In this document: piece by piece, positions 1 to 13,300 of the stretch
How the letters are laid out: each line of letters starts with the position of its first letter
How positions within the stretch are numbered: the first letter of the stretch is position 1
Source of the DNA: Rhytidiadelphus loreus
Lineage: Eukaryota > Streptophyta > Bryopsida > Hypnales > Hylocomiaceae
Reading direction: 5' to 3'
DNA: 64,000 nucleotides
Assembly (NCBI GenBank): GCA_947034895.1
Contig: OX344762.1
Coordinates: 70,798,981 to 70,862,980, forward strand
The notes under the pieces: generated by a model
The model's input: only the letters and a program-made list of their open reading frames with translations
Told to the model about the DNA's origin: nothing
Database searches by the model: none
Made by a program: the position numbers and the translations under genes

Positions 1-1473
1 TGTCTTGTTGAGAACGTCTGCCTCATGAAATCACAAGGATTCTGGCTGCGACCAAAAATGAATTGGGAATGAAAGAAGTTGTAAGATGATAAAAACAAAT
101 GAACTTGTCACTTGTAGATTCAAGAAGTGATTTGTTGGGTCGTTTGGAGATTGTAGTGTTTAATGTTGTAGCGTCGTAGTACTTAGTAGACTTTGATAGT
201 GCACTCACGCTTGTTTTCTTCATTCAATTTGGTCATTCTTGTTGTTATCCCTGTCCCTCTTGCTTCTTATGAAACAAGTTGTCCTTGGTTGCACTCCTTA
301 GCTTCCATCGTAGTTACATTGCGTCTAAGTTTTCTTGTTCACATTGTTGTCAAGCACAAGGTAGGCGTTGGCGGAACCGTAGGAGGTAGTTGTTGGCGGC
401 AGGAAGGCAACGACGACTTAGGGTGACAAAGGAGCTATGCTTCACTTGAGGTGCATTGAGGGAGTAATGACTGCTAACTAGAACACAAGAACAGTAAAAA
501 AAAATTTCAAGTAATTGCTTATTCTTATTTCTTCCACTTCTATAGTTTCTTATGAAGCAAACATAGTCGTAAGGTTAGTCATAAGTACTTTGAATTGCAT
601 GGCTATAAACTATTGAAGAGAGAATTGCATGAGGTATATCTTACATGATTTTGATGGTCATTACGCATTGATTCCCAGTTGTTGGTGATAGCAATGAATA
701 TTTCAGTGTAGAAAACAAATTTTTGGTCTTCTCTCTGTTTGTTTTGGTGATTACGGTCTGTTACAATAGCATAGATAAAGTAGATCTTAGTAAGGAAGTT
801 TTGAACCCTACCCTAAAACCCTGAAATGCAATATAGAGTCCAAAGATATGTCTGATTAACGAGTACCTAAAATTGTAGTGAGCATCTATAGAAGTCGTAG
901 AGTGTACGTTAATGATGGGAGGACTTTTACAAGATTAGCCCTAAATTTGAAATTTGGTTGCCATTGCAACAATGCAAGAGAACAAACTTCCAATAAAAAG
1001 AAACGCATGGATGTTGGGATCCCAGTCCTATTCCTAGCCTCACATGCTTTTGAGCGCATACTGCAGAGTTGAAGGCATTAGGGAAAATCCAAGGCAATTT
1101 GAACGTCAATTCACCAATTGAGGCCTCTAAGCCAATTGACATTGAAGAGCATCATTCTTCCCCACAAAGTGGCTTTATACTATAGCGAAGTTTGTTCACA
1201 AGAGAGGCTGCTCAAACAAACGTACAAGGCTTGGGAGTTCACATTCACATCTACATGACACCTCTCCAAGCCCCCAAAGAGCAGTGATAGACGAAAGTGT
1301 CGTTGGACCCCCTTGTGCGAGCTAGGTGAATCTTGAAATTCCCATCTAGTGCTCCCTTGGCAGAGGTTGGTGAGGATGTTACCAGGTGTTCACACAAGAG
1401 ATCTCCTATTAGTACGCCGGTGCAACTCCCAACAATAGTGTAGTTGCAAAATTTGAATGGGAGATATAGGGAG
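1..1473. other. no recognisable gene
   Basis: AT-rich DNA with only short chance reading frames. I see no conserved domain, no clear splice structure and no terminal repeats. It may be the 5' flank or intron sequence of the gene remnant that follows. Confidence 0.4.
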
Positions 1474-1950
1474 ATGGAAGTTAATTACAAAATTGGAGGT
1501 GAAATTAACGTACACATGACTTTGCTAGAAGCACATGTCAGAATTGAAACTAGTGAGTGTGTACAAATTGTGAACAGAGGCTTGCTGGCAGAACAGGCTG
1601 GTGAGGATATTGGCCTCCAACTACATGGAGATGACAAAATGCAAGTTTCTAATTTTTTCCTTGAGACTGCCCCGGAAAACGAGCTAAATTCCACGAGGTA
1701 CAAGGTTGGACGTGCTTCTTCTACTCCACGAACAAAAAATTACTTGAGGGAGATTATTGAGCGCCTATTGTCTATGTTGCCATCTAATGAGCGGTCAACA
1801 TTCCTTGAAACACATTCCATGCCGCCAATTGTAGACTCGCTTCCCGAATTGCTAGCTGAAATTGATGTCGTGGAGTTGCCTGAGGTTGAAGTTCCTCCAA
1901 CTTTAGCAAGAGGTTGTGAAAATCATAAGGTCTATTTTCCCAAAGTGTAA
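1474..1950 (+). CDS. unrecognised reading frame, likely gene or transposon remnant
   Basis: Open frame of about 158 codons from the first ATG (1474); the frame is open a little further upstream. The product is acidic, with a run rich in Glu, Leu and Pro near the C-terminus (LPEVEVPP) and a basic patch before it. I recognise no domain, signal peptide or membrane segment. Two further short open stretches on the same strand follow within 1 kb (1999-2307 and 2701-2919), so this may be one exon of a decayed multi-exon gene. It could equally be a chance frame. Function unknown. Confidence 0.3.
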   Translation: MEVNYKIGGEINVHMTLLEAHVRIETSECVQIVNRGLLAEQAGEDIGLQLHGDDKMQVSNFFLETAPENELNSTRYKVGRASSTPRTKNYLREIIERLLSMLPSNERSTFLETHSMPPIVDSLPELLAEIDVVELPEVEVPPTLARGCENHKVYFPKV

Positions 1951-1998
1951 AGAGTCGTCTTGCCTTCTATTCAATTAACAAACATTTGAAAGTAGCAA

Positions 1999-2307
1999 GT
2001 GGTCTCAGAGAAGCAATTTCAAAAAACTTTAAGGAAGCTAATTTGGGACAAGAATAAATACAAAAGGAAGCAAACAAGGAAACTTGCAAAGTATGCCAAA
2101 GGTAAAAGAAAGGCTACAACATTGCAGAGGCAAGGAATTGTAGAATCTTCACCAAAATCGAAGCCTCCATTGGCCCCTAGTCGTCCAAATCCAAGTCCTA
2201 TGGGTTCCAGTTCATTGAGAAGACCAAGTACTTGTAGAGATGTGATTTCCTCAAGCGGTGTTGTGTTGCAAATGCAGACATTATGTAGAATATGTATATA
2301 CACATGA
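1999..2307 (+). CDS. unrecognised basic reading frame
   Basis: About 100 codons. The first part is very basic and Lys/Arg/Gln-rich (KYKRKQTRKLAKYAKGKRK), followed by a Pro/Ser-rich stretch. The composition suits a nuclear-localisation or nucleic-acid-binding tail, but no domain can be named. It opens with a non-ATG codon, so it would have to be an internal exon or the remnant of one. It lies between two other unassigned open stretches on the same strand. Confidence 0.22.
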   Translation: MVSEKQFQKTLRKLIWDKNKYKRKQTRKLAKYAKGKRKATTLQRQGIVESSPKSKPPLAPSRPNPSPMGSSSLRRPSTCRDVISSSGVVLQMQTLCRICIYT

Positions 2308-2700
2308 TTTAGATAGATTTAAATGTTTGTAGCATTATAAAAAATGTGACGTTATTTGAGGTGGCTTGAAGATGACGCCTTCTTTCTCCAACTATATAGA
2401 GAAGGATTCACTTGAAAGCTTCATCTCATTTGATATTCTTCTTCTTTCTGTTTTATTTAGATTATACTATGTCAAATTGGAGGATTTTTTCAAGATGAAG
2501 AATCTCAACCGGAGCGTGAGTTTGAATTTTCTTTATCGCAATTACTGAATCAGCTACAACTGCCATTAGGTCTTTTACTACTACATGGATGACCAGAAGA
2601 TGAAGTTGAGCCATCTCGACCACCAAAACAACCTTGCGTGGAGAATCGATGACACGGTAATCTTTAGTGTGATGCTCGGGCATTGGTGATTTTATTGCAG

Positions 2701-2919
2701 GTTGGATGTCTTGAACCCGACAATTGTGAAGTGACATTTGAAGGATGTTTTGAAGGCTTAAACGACGAGCAATACTATTGCATAGTGAGGTTTATCAAAG
2801 GGAGTCGTGGTCACCAACGATGGTTGAAAGGGCTAGTCAATCCTTTAACTAAGGCAGATTGTGTCGATTATGTTGTTGCTATCGTCAAACGCATCCTCAA
2901 ATTCTTGCAGATGGAGTGA
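2701..2919 (+). CDS. unrecognised terminal exon candidate
   Basis: A T-rich tract ending in TTTATTGCAG at 2700 looks like a 3' splice site. The frame after it stays open for 72 codons to a TGA at 2917-2919. The peptide starts VGCLEPDNCEV and contains GLNDEQYYCIVRF and a hydrophobic, basic end (YVVAIVKRILKFLQME). No family recognised. It could be the last exon of a gene made of the open stretches at 1474-2307, but the joining introns cannot be proved by eye. Confidence 0.28.
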   Translation, partial: VGCLEPDNCEVTFEGCFEGLNDEQYYCIVRFIKGSRGHQRWLKGLVNPLTKADCVDYVVAIVKRILKFLQME

Positions 2920-5900
2920 CATTTCGATTGGAGCTCTAGTTTTTTACCTCTACTAAGTGTATGTTGGATTTTAGTTCTTCATTTCATAGTTGGAGTGGTT
3001 TCCTACAATAATTTTGTATTTGTGAAGTAGTATGAGGGAAATATTCAAATAGTTTGTCTTCTAGGTGAACTTGAAATGAATTTTCTTCAAAGATAAAGAA
3101 ATAGTTGTGAGGCCAAATAAGTGCTTAATTATTGATGTTGTAGCTTTGAGAGTGAATTAGGGGCTGATCCCACTTGTTTGTGTGGTGAGAATGGAGATAA
3201 AGTGGAAAAAAAGGTGAATACTATTCATCTTCTCTTTCTTTGTGAGTTTAGGGAGGACCCAAATGTTTGGAGGCCCATTGTGTTGTGAGTTTAACCCTTA
3301 AATGACGGACCTATGACCACTGATTTCAAATCTTTCTACCCATTATTCAATTTGCTACCGTTTTGCACCTAGATATGTATGAAAAATTTTATAGTTATTT
3401 TTCAGAGATGAAATTACATGTCTTCTTTACTTCACAAAAAAATTTAGATTTTTTTTGTGGAAAACTGATTTTTTTGAGAATTTTTGAAGAAAAATTGAAG
3501 AAAAATCACATCAAATAGAAAATTGTTTTAAAAAATCTGAAAATTTCACCATATGAGAAAATACAACTAAAGTTCAAATTGCAATAAAACATTCAATAGT
3601 AGGAATTTTTTCAAAATTCAAATTGGAGTAGAAACTAAAGTAGATGACCTTTGTTTTGTTAATTGGGCTCAAACTCAAAAAATATCTTTTTTGTGAAGAA
3701 ATTTCAGATTTAGAGGAAGCAGAAACAACTTTTCAAAATACATTAAAAATAGCGTATTTTGGAATCCATTTTTTTCACTAACTTTCCATTTATGTGAAGA
3801 GAAACACTGGAAAAAGTACAAACTCAATTGAATACTCTTCATAATCCAACATGAAAGATCAACAAGGAAAATAAAGATGAAAAAATGCTTTCACATAATT
3901 TCTTTTTCATTTGTTTGTCATCCAGGCACTATAGAATGGCGCCGGCAGCGTTACTGAGTTAAAGAAGTTTGAAATAAAATTTAAAGGAGTTGTGTATCAT
4001 GGTGTGTAGTTTCTAAATTGATGTCACTTGCTTGATTTGGAGTTGTGAATCAAAAGTTGTGCTAGTTTGAGTGGAGGGAGGTTTGTTGCCTTCAAAATTA
4101 AAAGACAAAGACTTAGACCAACCATAAAAGATGGACAAGTTTTTGGTTTGCAATGAGATTTGGAGGAAGTGTAGAAAATTGTGTTAGCTTTCTATAAAGA
4201 TATCATTCATTATATTTGGAGTTTATATGAGTGAATTGTGAGTGGAAGTGAAGGAGGGTCTATTGCCCTTCTTTTCTCAAGGCCGAAACTTTGGATGGCC
4301 ATAGAAATTGGACAGAGTTTTAAAATTACTTGAAATTTAGAGGAAAAGTAGAAGTTTGTGTTAACTTTTCAAAAAGCTATCACTAACCTCATTTAGAGCT
4401 GTGGAGCAATGGTGGCACTCATCTAAAGTTCAGCTTGAGAATTAGAGGTTGACGTTGGAGATTGGAAGAAGTGTTGAAGACTTGTATGTGTGTTTGTGTT
4501 TGTGTGTGTGGCTTGTGGCTTTGTAAAATTTGTTGTTGCGGGCGGCTTGGGTTATATCAACGCTAGTCTCATTTTGTATCGTGGGTGACGAAGTGAGTTA
4601 ATTGCCTACATGGTTGAGATTTGTTTGTTCTCATGGTGAAGCTTGTTTCTTAAAGCTGATCATCGAGAGTTTGAAAGTTTAGGAACCAATCTTTTGGACG
4701 GTTTAGCTCATGGTCTAGCCATCTCATTTTACCCATCCGAAGCCATGAGATCTTATTACACACTTTAACCTTTAAACCCATTTAGAGTCAGCTAATACAG
4801 GATAGGCCAATGGATAGCAGTTCATCAATGATTTAGAAGACTCGATCTCGAATTTGATGTTCAAGATCAAAGAGTTTGATACGACTACAACTTTTCATTA
4901 TCAATCATAATAATTTAGTAGGTGCATTTGTTGTCACAAGCTCACTCCTATTCATCTTCTTTATTAATTTGATGGTTGTTAGTAAAAATTTGATACTAAG
5001 GTCTTCAAGCGGCAAGAACTCATTTCCTATCAAGTACAAGATCAAATCAGATCAGATATGCATGGCTTCAGGATTCATAATCTTTTGAGAAGAATTCAGT
5101 TATTCAGGGGTCCCTTCATGCCACACTAAGGAGTTGGAGTTTGGTGCCAACCTTTGAACGACTACTTTGAAATTGTCGCATCAAGGGATGAAATTGGTGC
5201 CTTTAAATTTGAAGTTCTTGGCTTTTTGGATGAATATCAATTTATAATGAGCAACAATCATTCATTTAGGCCGCACTAGTTTCAAAAGAAGGTTGTCATT
5301 GCATTATTGTAGAATTGGACCCTATATTATACGTCAATCTATATGAAAGATAACACAGGTACTTACCAAATTCACTATTTTTTTATTGCCATAAACTAAT
5401 TTGTTTATAGCTTTCTTCAAATTTTAAGCAATTTTTATTTATTTCATAAACCAAAAGAAAATGTTGTAAGGCAAAAGAATTAGTACATAAGATATGAATA
5501 ATATAAAAATTATCAACAACAAAGTAATATGGTAGGGTTTAGGGTATTTGAAGTTCATACATTCATTTTTATATACATCTTAGTACATGAGATATGAAGG
5601 TAAATTCAAGTATTTCATTTCAAAGTTATATTTGTGAATCCCAATCATTGATTTCTTACTAACCTTGTTAATGCACAATATCTTGTCATTAATTGGGTTT
5701 AGAGTGACTATATGTGCAATTTCAACAAAAATATTTGTAAATGACTTCTTTTGAATATGGCACATGCTTAGATTTATGAATGTTTTGTTCCATGCCATGT
5801 GATTTTGAATATTTTTTTGGAAGCTCACAAAAACAAATATATATTTTTTTTAAAGAATTTGACATATTGAACAGTAGTATTTAAAGTTGAAAAGTACATT

Positions 5901-6609
5901 CAACTTCATGTATTTAATATTGCCTTCATCATTAAATCTTCTCAATGGTACAAAAAGATTGTCATTAATTGTGGACATATTAGACTTCAACTTCTTCATT
6001 AATTGTTTAAAGAAGTACATTTCTTTTTTTTAAAAGCTCATACCTATATGTTCTTTGTAAAAAATGTGACCCCACTTTTGTTAATGTTTGAGGTATTGAA
6101 AAAAAAATTGTTTTGTCAATTCAATTTTATGCTAACTTTCTTTGACAATTGTTCATTTTATTCATTTAAACCTACTTTGACGATTGCTCATTTTGTAGAA
6201 TGCCACGTAAACGCCCAAACTACTCTGCCTTCACTAGTAAAAAACTTGAAATTTTTGTTGTTTTGGTTGCATTGATCTCGACAAAATCTGACAAAAATCT
6301 ATTGAAATTTTTTTCAATTTTTTCAATTTGTTGAAAATCAGATTTTCAACTAGTGCTTGCAGAGTTATTGTAGAGAATCTGAATAATGAAGAAGCTTTCC
6401 ACCTGCATCCACGGAGAAAACAACAAAAAAGAGATTCCGTAGAAGAAGTTTCTTTGAGTCTAAAAAAGCAAGAACAGTCATATAATATATGCCCATGCAG
6501 AAAAAATGGAGAGAAAAAGAAACCAATTGTATGGTCCTGTCATTAATCCCAAAATGACCTTGAGGAAAGAATGTGTCCTTGACCAATTTTTGAAGTTAAA
6601 TAAAACCTT
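2920..6609. other. AT-rich intergenic DNA
   Basis: No supported gene. A TG-rich simple stretch lies near 4488-4515. At 3291 the string TTAACCCTTAAATGACGG resembles the left end of the TTAA/CCC elements found later in the window, but no matching right end was seen nearby. The short open frames here (4876-5088, 5580-5828, 6003-6275) show no domain and are not called. Confidence 0.5.
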
Positions 6610-6990
6610 ACTAAATTAATCTTTTTAGTAGTTTATATTTTTGGAAAAATCTTTTTGAAGTCTAGTTTAAGCTTCAAAAATCTGATTTTTAAAATGATTG
6701 ATTATGATTTTTCTATTCAAGATTTTGTGTATGGGTGTCCATTGCAATCTTGACTTTTTGTAGTGTTGAGGGCTCTTGGAAATGAGCCTCAAATACACTA
6801 GAACTTTTAAGAAAAAATCACATTAGAAATTCATTTAAAAAAAATTGTAGAGTATATTTTGAGAAGTCATAAATTGATTGGGGTTATGCATGTTAGGCCC
6901 TTTAACCTTATATTTTTTTAGTGCCCAACTTTTTAGATTTGACATGTGAAAAGAGGATTGAAAGACTTCAAATCACTTTCATAGTTTTAA
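6610..6990. repeat. dispersed repeat R1, copy 1
   Basis: This stretch aligns by eye with 28280-28501 (sharing blocks around GATTATGATTTT and TTGAGGGCTCTT and a run near AAAAAATCACA). Its downstream part resembles 35846-35915 (GATTTGAC, GATTGAAAGACT). The Copia element at 28506-35841 is inserted inside the second copy, so this one works as a rough empty-site paralogue. No coding content. Confidence 0.5.
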
Positions 6991-7404
6991 CACCCTCATG
7001 ATCAAATGCTACAATCTTTCAATCTATAAGAGATATTGTTGTGTTTTCTTTTCTAATGTGATCCCTAACATGTCTAGATTGATTTTATATAGTTACAATT
7101 CAAAAACCATGATACAACTTATCAGAATGTTGGCTTTTTGTTCAATTTAGAACAAATTCTTAGAAGCTCAAGAAATTCTAGGGTCATTTTGGGGTGAAAC
7201 GTCATATTGAGAAAAACACCTTGTGTCCCTGATATGAGGTTAGGCTTATAACCTTATTGGCTTATTCAATTACCGCATAAATTTCTATTTACTATATTTC
7301 TATTTTTGGCTTCCTAAAGATTGTCTTCAACATTTTTGTACCATGTTTTTATTATTCTCATTGAAATGAAAGTTCAATTATAGAGTACATGGACAATTTA
7401 TTGT

Positions 7405-8618
7405 TTGTATGCTATTTTTATTAAATGTATTGCATGTTTAAAGTGTAGGCTCTACATCGAGTTGGACTCTCTGAAGGGCCACAAAGAGTCTCCTCTCCCA
7501 CTCCTTTTAAGAGGACCACCTAGTCTTCAAGAGAACCTTGTCCATGAAGATTCTATGGATTATAAAGACATTCCTGAACATCCAGATGTTGTAGTGGTTG
7601 ACTTTTTATTGGATAGGTTTGGGATGGAAGTGCAACCGATGCATGATGAAGTTCATAGTACAAAAGACGAAGACATGAACTATCTAGCGAAGAAAGCATC
7701 CACGCCACTATATACCGATTGTCATTTTAATAAGCATTCTAACCATTTGTCCATCATTCTTTCCTAAAAGTGCAAGCAAGGTACACTGTGAGCAATGTCT
7801 GCATGGATGAAATATTTGACATAATTGAGAACCATGTCATTGATCCAAAGTTGAAATCAAAAATGCCAAAAACAAGAACAGAAGCAAGGAAAGTTATAAC
7901 CGAATTGGGTTTAGACTTCCAAACAGTACATTCATACCCATGTGATGGCATTTTGTACTATAAAGAAAACGGAGACCTCCAAGTTTGCCCAAAGTGTAAT
8001 CTCTTTTGTTATTGTCAAGACACTTTTAGCAAAAAAGTGCCATGAAAGATAAATTGTAGTATTCATCTTTCATTTATTTGCATGTAATATACTATTCAAA
8101 CATGTTTGCTTATATGTATAATTCATTTTAATTTTTTCCATGTACATGAACTACAACATAAAATGCACTACTTCCCCATTACTTCAAGATTGCAAGCTAT
8201 ATTTCAGTGCCCTAGTATTTTGAAGCTCATGACATGGCACTATGACCACAGAAGTGAAGATGACACCATGCATGAGAGGGCCCGTTGACTCACTTGCATC
8301 AGTTGCATGAAAATTTGCTCTAAGACGATGAGATTTCCTTCAAAATTCACGTAATGTATTTCTAGGAATGGCAATGGATGGAGTCAATCCTTTCGGCAAT
8401 AATTCCAGTGCATATTCTATATGACCCATTGTACTTACGTGCTACTACCTCCTACCTTGGTTATCCATCAAGGCTTCGTTTCTAATCCTTGCTACAATTA
8501 TTTCAAGTGAATTATTGGATTTAGAATTGTTTTTATATGTATTAGGACCCTAAACTACAGATCTATGAATGTCATTTGATAGTAGTGGATGTGTCATGGT
8601 TTGTCAAAGACATGAACT
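7405..8618 (+). pseudogene. CACTA (En/Spm) TNP2 transposase, N-terminal half, decayed
   Basis: Three open segments read as successive parts of a Tnp2-family transposase. Segment 7770-8045 carries the typical start of the family: a Leu-Gly-Leu-Asp/HSYPCDGILYYKE block and CPKC. Segment about 8155-8288 reads MHYFPITSRLQAIFQCPSI followed by LMTWH and a DD pair, as in Tnp2. The frame near 8365-8500 reads GVNPFGNNSSAYSI, then a TGA where the family has Trp, then PIVL and LLPWLSIKASF. Family knowledge places these in this order in the DDE transposase of CACTA elements. Stops and frameshifts show it is dead. It ends at an inserted CACTA element at 8619; the rest of the protein resumes near 21515. The upstream frame 7405-7767 is probably its 5' part but is less certain. 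Confidence 0.85.
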
Positions 8619-9570
8619 CACTAGAAGAAAATGAGGGGTTTTGCAACTACAGTATGCAACTCATTTTGTAGTTGCATAGGACGTTTGCAACTAGGTGACA
8701 ATGTAGAGTCCGTAGTTGCAGTGGACAAGTCGCATTAGTTGCAGTCTAGTTGCAAGGTTTTTTGTCATCCGACACCATACAAAGAACTTCATCCTTGTGT
8801 GCAACTTGTTTGCAACTTGCTTGCAACTTGTAGATTTGTAAATTTTAAAATATAAATCTCAATGATTTGTAGATTTCAAATTTTCAGATCTACCTCCTTT
8901 CTAGATTTTAGAATTTCAGAACTACCTTTTTCTTAGATTTTTGAATTTCAAATCTACCTTTTTCTAGATTTCAAAATTTCAAATCTACCCTCTTCCTAGA
9001 TTTCAAAATTTCAGATCTACCTTCTTCCTAGATTTCAAAATTCAATTTCCTAGATTATAAAATTTCTTGAATTTTAATTATTTTTTAAATTCTTATATAC
9101 AAAATCTACAAATTGTAGAAACCCACAAATTATAGAAATCTTAGAATTCTATCAAAAGAATTCATTACATAAGACTATAACAACTTACAAGTCTTATATG
9201 TTCAATCTAATGGTACTCTTTACAATTGATATGGGTCAATTGATATAACACGAATGGGAATGAACTTTGAAAGCAACTAGGAAACAACTAGAGTGCAACT
9301 AAGAAACAATTAGCGTACAACTAGGAAACAACTATGGTCATTTTACAGTTGCATAATAGTTGCATAGGACATTAGTTGTTTCCTAGTCTTTTTTTGCAAC
9401 TACAAAATGACTACTTTGCAACTAAAACAATGAATGAATGTTGTAAAACAATGACACAAAACAACTACATTAGATTTGGTGCAAATAGAGAGGAAACTAG
9501 TTGCATGACATTTGCATAGGGCACTAGTTGCATAGTAGTTGGTTGTGCCGGACGTGTTTTTCTTCTAGTG
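8619..9570. mobile_element. non-autonomous CACTA element, 952 bp
   Basis: It begins CACTAGAAGAAAATGAGG and ends with TTTTTCTTCTAGTG, so the ends are inverted. The 3-bp direct repeat ACT flanks it (8616-8618, 9571-9573), which is the CACTA target-duplication size. Both ends are packed with TTGCAACT-type motifs in both orientations, like the subterminal protein-binding repeats of En/Spm elements. The middle is AT-rich with imperfect tandem repeats. No coding capacity. It is inserted in the TNP2 pseudogene, so it is younger than that gene's host element, and it belongs to the same family as 29317-31421. Confidence 0.92.
8875..9050. repeat. imperfect tandem repeat inside the CACTA element
   Basis: About five degenerate units of roughly 33-36 bp built on AGATTTCAAAATTTCAGATC followed by CTACC and CTTCCT. 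It is internal to the non-autonomous element and has no coding potential. Confidence 0.7.
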
Positions 9571-10317
9571 ACTACCATATTTTAATGAATATTGCTTTCC
9601 AAAGTAAGGATTTATTAAATTCTTTGTTAATTGAACCTTTTGAGTTTTATGGCATTACACAAAAATTGAGCCCTAAAAGGGGTTGCTTCTCTTTGGAAAA
9701 TCGAACTCACTAGAGGGTGTCTTGGTTCACTAGTGAGAGTCTGGGCAGCACTTTAGTTGAAATGATCAACAATGGGCAGCAACATCATAACCTGGAATAG
9801 AGGTTGTTATCTTGCTTACAGGCTTACACCTGTCTCCCGCCAAAGCTGTGTGGCAAAAAAATGCCAAGTTGTCATTCTCCCGCCAATTGAGTTGTGTGGC
9901 AAAGAATGCGAAGCTGTCATTCAACGGTCTTTCGTCAATTTCTGCATTTTTTATTTCTCTGTGCTCAAGCTAGTCATGGACAGGAGTATTCTCGAGATTC
10001 AAGCGGTAGTCACGAATATGTTGTCAAGTCCTTGTTTTAGGTCACAATGATGCTTATTCGAAGCCCATTCAGTAATTAAGCTTATGGAGTTGCATCTGTT
10101 TTGAGATCTTTAGGTAGTAAAGTCCAAGTTTGACAAGAATTTTATCAATATCATGGATGAGGTTTTTGAATTTTATCAATTCTAGATTTAGGAGTTTCAA
10201 AGTAGGACCGCTTTAGACCAGTCAGTCCAAATGCAATTAATAGATTAATTGCTAGCAGTTGGTAACAAGGTTAAAATAAGAGTATAGCCTTTTCATGAGT
10301 TTCGAAGTCTTAGAAGC

Positions 10318-13300
10318 ATGGCGTTGAGAGATAGTTCCTATTTAGATCTGTCATATAAAGCTCAAGCTTCAATTGCAGCAAAATATGCTCCAATAATACA
10401 ATGTGGAAAATTCATCCATGAGCAAGTTTCACGCTCCACATTTCCCCAGAAGCGACAGGCAGGTGATACAAATATTGACTTGTGGTTAGACAGTTCTTTG
10501 TACCTGCACAATCCTCGTACAGGAAAGTGACCAAAATTGAACTCCTTGAAAGAGTTGGTAGAATTCGTAGGAGATGGTGAAAACGGTTTGTTGGGATACG
10601 TACGTTCATTCCAGTCACAAAACCAGGAATGTACACACCATATTCTTGAAATATCACTTTTGAAAGAGCGAGTGGTCAATTTGCAACGTTAGATTAGCAT
10701 CCAGGAAGACAAATTATGTCTAATTCCTGATCTAGAACAACATATTGCTATTCTAAGGGTTGAGAGGTGCTCAGTTGAAGAACGGTTGGTTCAACTACAA
10801 AATGAAATTGCTGTAGAAAAACTAGCGAGAGAAGAAAGTCATTTGGCATATGGTATAGCTAAAGAGGAGTGTGCGAGACAGAGTAGTAGGTTGACCGATC
10901 TTCACCATGCGGAGCTGCAATTAGTGCGTTCTGAGCTGATAAAGACAAGATCATCACTGAATCGCCTTACCGTTAAATTAACTCACATGTGGAAGACACC
11001 ATTTGGCTATAGAGGTCAAGTACGGCAACGAAGAGATCTTTCTACTTTGTCGCAATCTGGTGGACATGTGAAGGTGCAAAAAAGACTTCTGAGAACTATT
11101 ATTGGTCCGCAAACTGCAAGAACTGTCCAGGAGCAGAATGAAGCTGAAGGACGCACAAGCCGGTTGTATGGTAATGATGCATCACAACAACAGAATGGTC
11201 CTTTGTTAGCGAGCTTGTTATCAAAGAAAGAGGTGAGCTCTATGATGAATTGTTCAAAGTTAAACACTATTGGAGCGAGAATGTTCAACCATTATTTGGA
11301 GAAGATCAGCTCTAAAATAGGTCCTGCAAAGATTCTTGAATCATGCGACAGAAATGGAATCACACTTCAAGGTTATGACGCCATTTACAAGGACTTCAAA
11401 GGAGCAGTTAAAGCAACTGGATGTGGTGTCTGAGTGGGATGTTTGCCGAATCCATACCAACTCTCGCTTCTCAGACGAGAAATGAATTCTAAACTAGAAG
11501 ATATGATAGGTTCTTATAGTCACATTGACAATACTCTATCAATTCCTCAGTCGTCCAAATCGAAGCACAAGGATCCAATCAAGTTGGTTCTGTCGCCAAA
11601 GAACTCTTTCTTTGTAGACGTTGAGAGTGTCCAGAAAACTATGGTTAGACTCTAAGGGATAACTCCAGCAGGTATATCCTAACTTTTTACATTCTTTTGA
11701 TGTTTATGTACGTAAGTTTGTCGTTCATGCTATTAAATTTGTCACACTTATGAACATTGAATATAGGAATTTGACTTGGATAATTCAAGAGGAAAACACT
11801 CATGTGCAATATTGTGCTCTGAGGTACTAGTTTGCCTTCGATATGATTCTCTGTAAGTGGGATGTACCTTACAGTTGAGAAAACACAGCAAGCTTGATTT
11901 GTGGTTGGTGGCCCAGGATCTAAAGCTGTTGAGAACACGGCAGGTTTGACTTGTCGTCAGTGGCCTAAGGTCTGAACTTATTTAAATTAACTTACCTGCA
12001 TGAGGACAAACAAGAATCATACTGATTTTCAAGGTTTTAATTAATGATTATATAAATGGGTCAAAACAAAGAATACTATAGCCTATAGTACTGCCATAAT
12101 TTTCGGACCTAAAATCAGTAAACTTCAGTGCAGCTTCAATCTACTGTAAGCTTGAATGTTTTTTACGTTTCCTTAGCTCGATTATTTGTGCAGGGCCCAC
12201 TTCATATGAAACATTCATAAACTGTCATAATCTATGCAAAATAAATTACACCAATCTTGATATAACTCATCTTATTGATATTCTCTTGGTATGAATGGCA
12301 GAAATCCAAGGAGACCCGCTAATTTTCGTCATGAAGATGGACGAGGCAGAGATCATTCATGCTCAGAAGTTGGAAAGGGTATCGATGACAATTATGAATC
12401 ATGCACTAGATCCAACAATTATAGTAGGAAGTCCCGAATACTTTTCAATGCAGTCCGAAAGAGAGATTTGGCCAATTGCCAGCTTTCAAGTTCCAAAAGA
12501 GTCTCATGAAGTATTAAAATGGGTATTCAATCAGACGGAAATTCCTGCTCTCATCATAGCACAAGAGAATGGCCAGCTTCTACAAGTACCTGACGTTGGA
12601 GCATTCAAAGTTGAATGGCACATTGCCGCTGATATGAAAACCATAAAGTATCTTTATGGCTTACAACATGGTTCAAATAGCAAGCATTCGTGCATTTATT
12701 GCCTGCAAGAGAGAAGCAAACCAGTGATCACTTCAGCTGCAGGGCTCTTGGTAGCACAAAAGAAGACTTCTCATTCATGGTCTAGAGGATTATTTGCAAG
12801 TTGTATCCACGCCAAGCCCATCACTGGTGCTCGAAGTCTAAGCCGCTGGAAACCCATATTTCCAATACCCATGGATAGAGTCCATATCTGCACCCTACAC
12901 GCTTTCAATAGAATTGTTGAAAAGATCCTACGCTTACATTTTATGTTTGTATGGACTATAAGGGATAAGGTGATGAAAGCTATAGCTATTGACGAGATCC
13001 AGAAGGTACTGTCTGCTACTGGAGCTCATGGGGGTAACGTTGTGATTTTTAAAGATGCCGACTTAAGTGGAAAAGCTAACTCTGTCCCAAACAAACCAAG
13101 CCTAAGTGGAGCCCATTGCAACAAGATTTTCAAACCAAGCAAGTTGGAAGGGGGCTCAGATAAAGTATGGAAAGATATAGTACATTCTTGCAAGAATTTC
13201 TTGTCCGGTGGAGAAGCAAAGAGAGCTCAGCTTGAAATGTGGTCAGCTCTTGATGACCTACAACAATACTTCAGCAAGCTAACCTTGACCGATGAGCAGC

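Noticed and set aside
3291..3310. Left end of a fifth TTAA element
   Set aside because: TTAACCCTTAAATGACGG looks right, but no inverted right end with TTAA was found within about 2 kb.
9708..9713. First CACTAG at 9708 as left end of the 11.7-kb element
   Set aside because: The bases before it (ACT) do not match those after the right end (GGTT); the second CACTAG at 9728 gives matching GGTT flanks and a slightly better inverted end.
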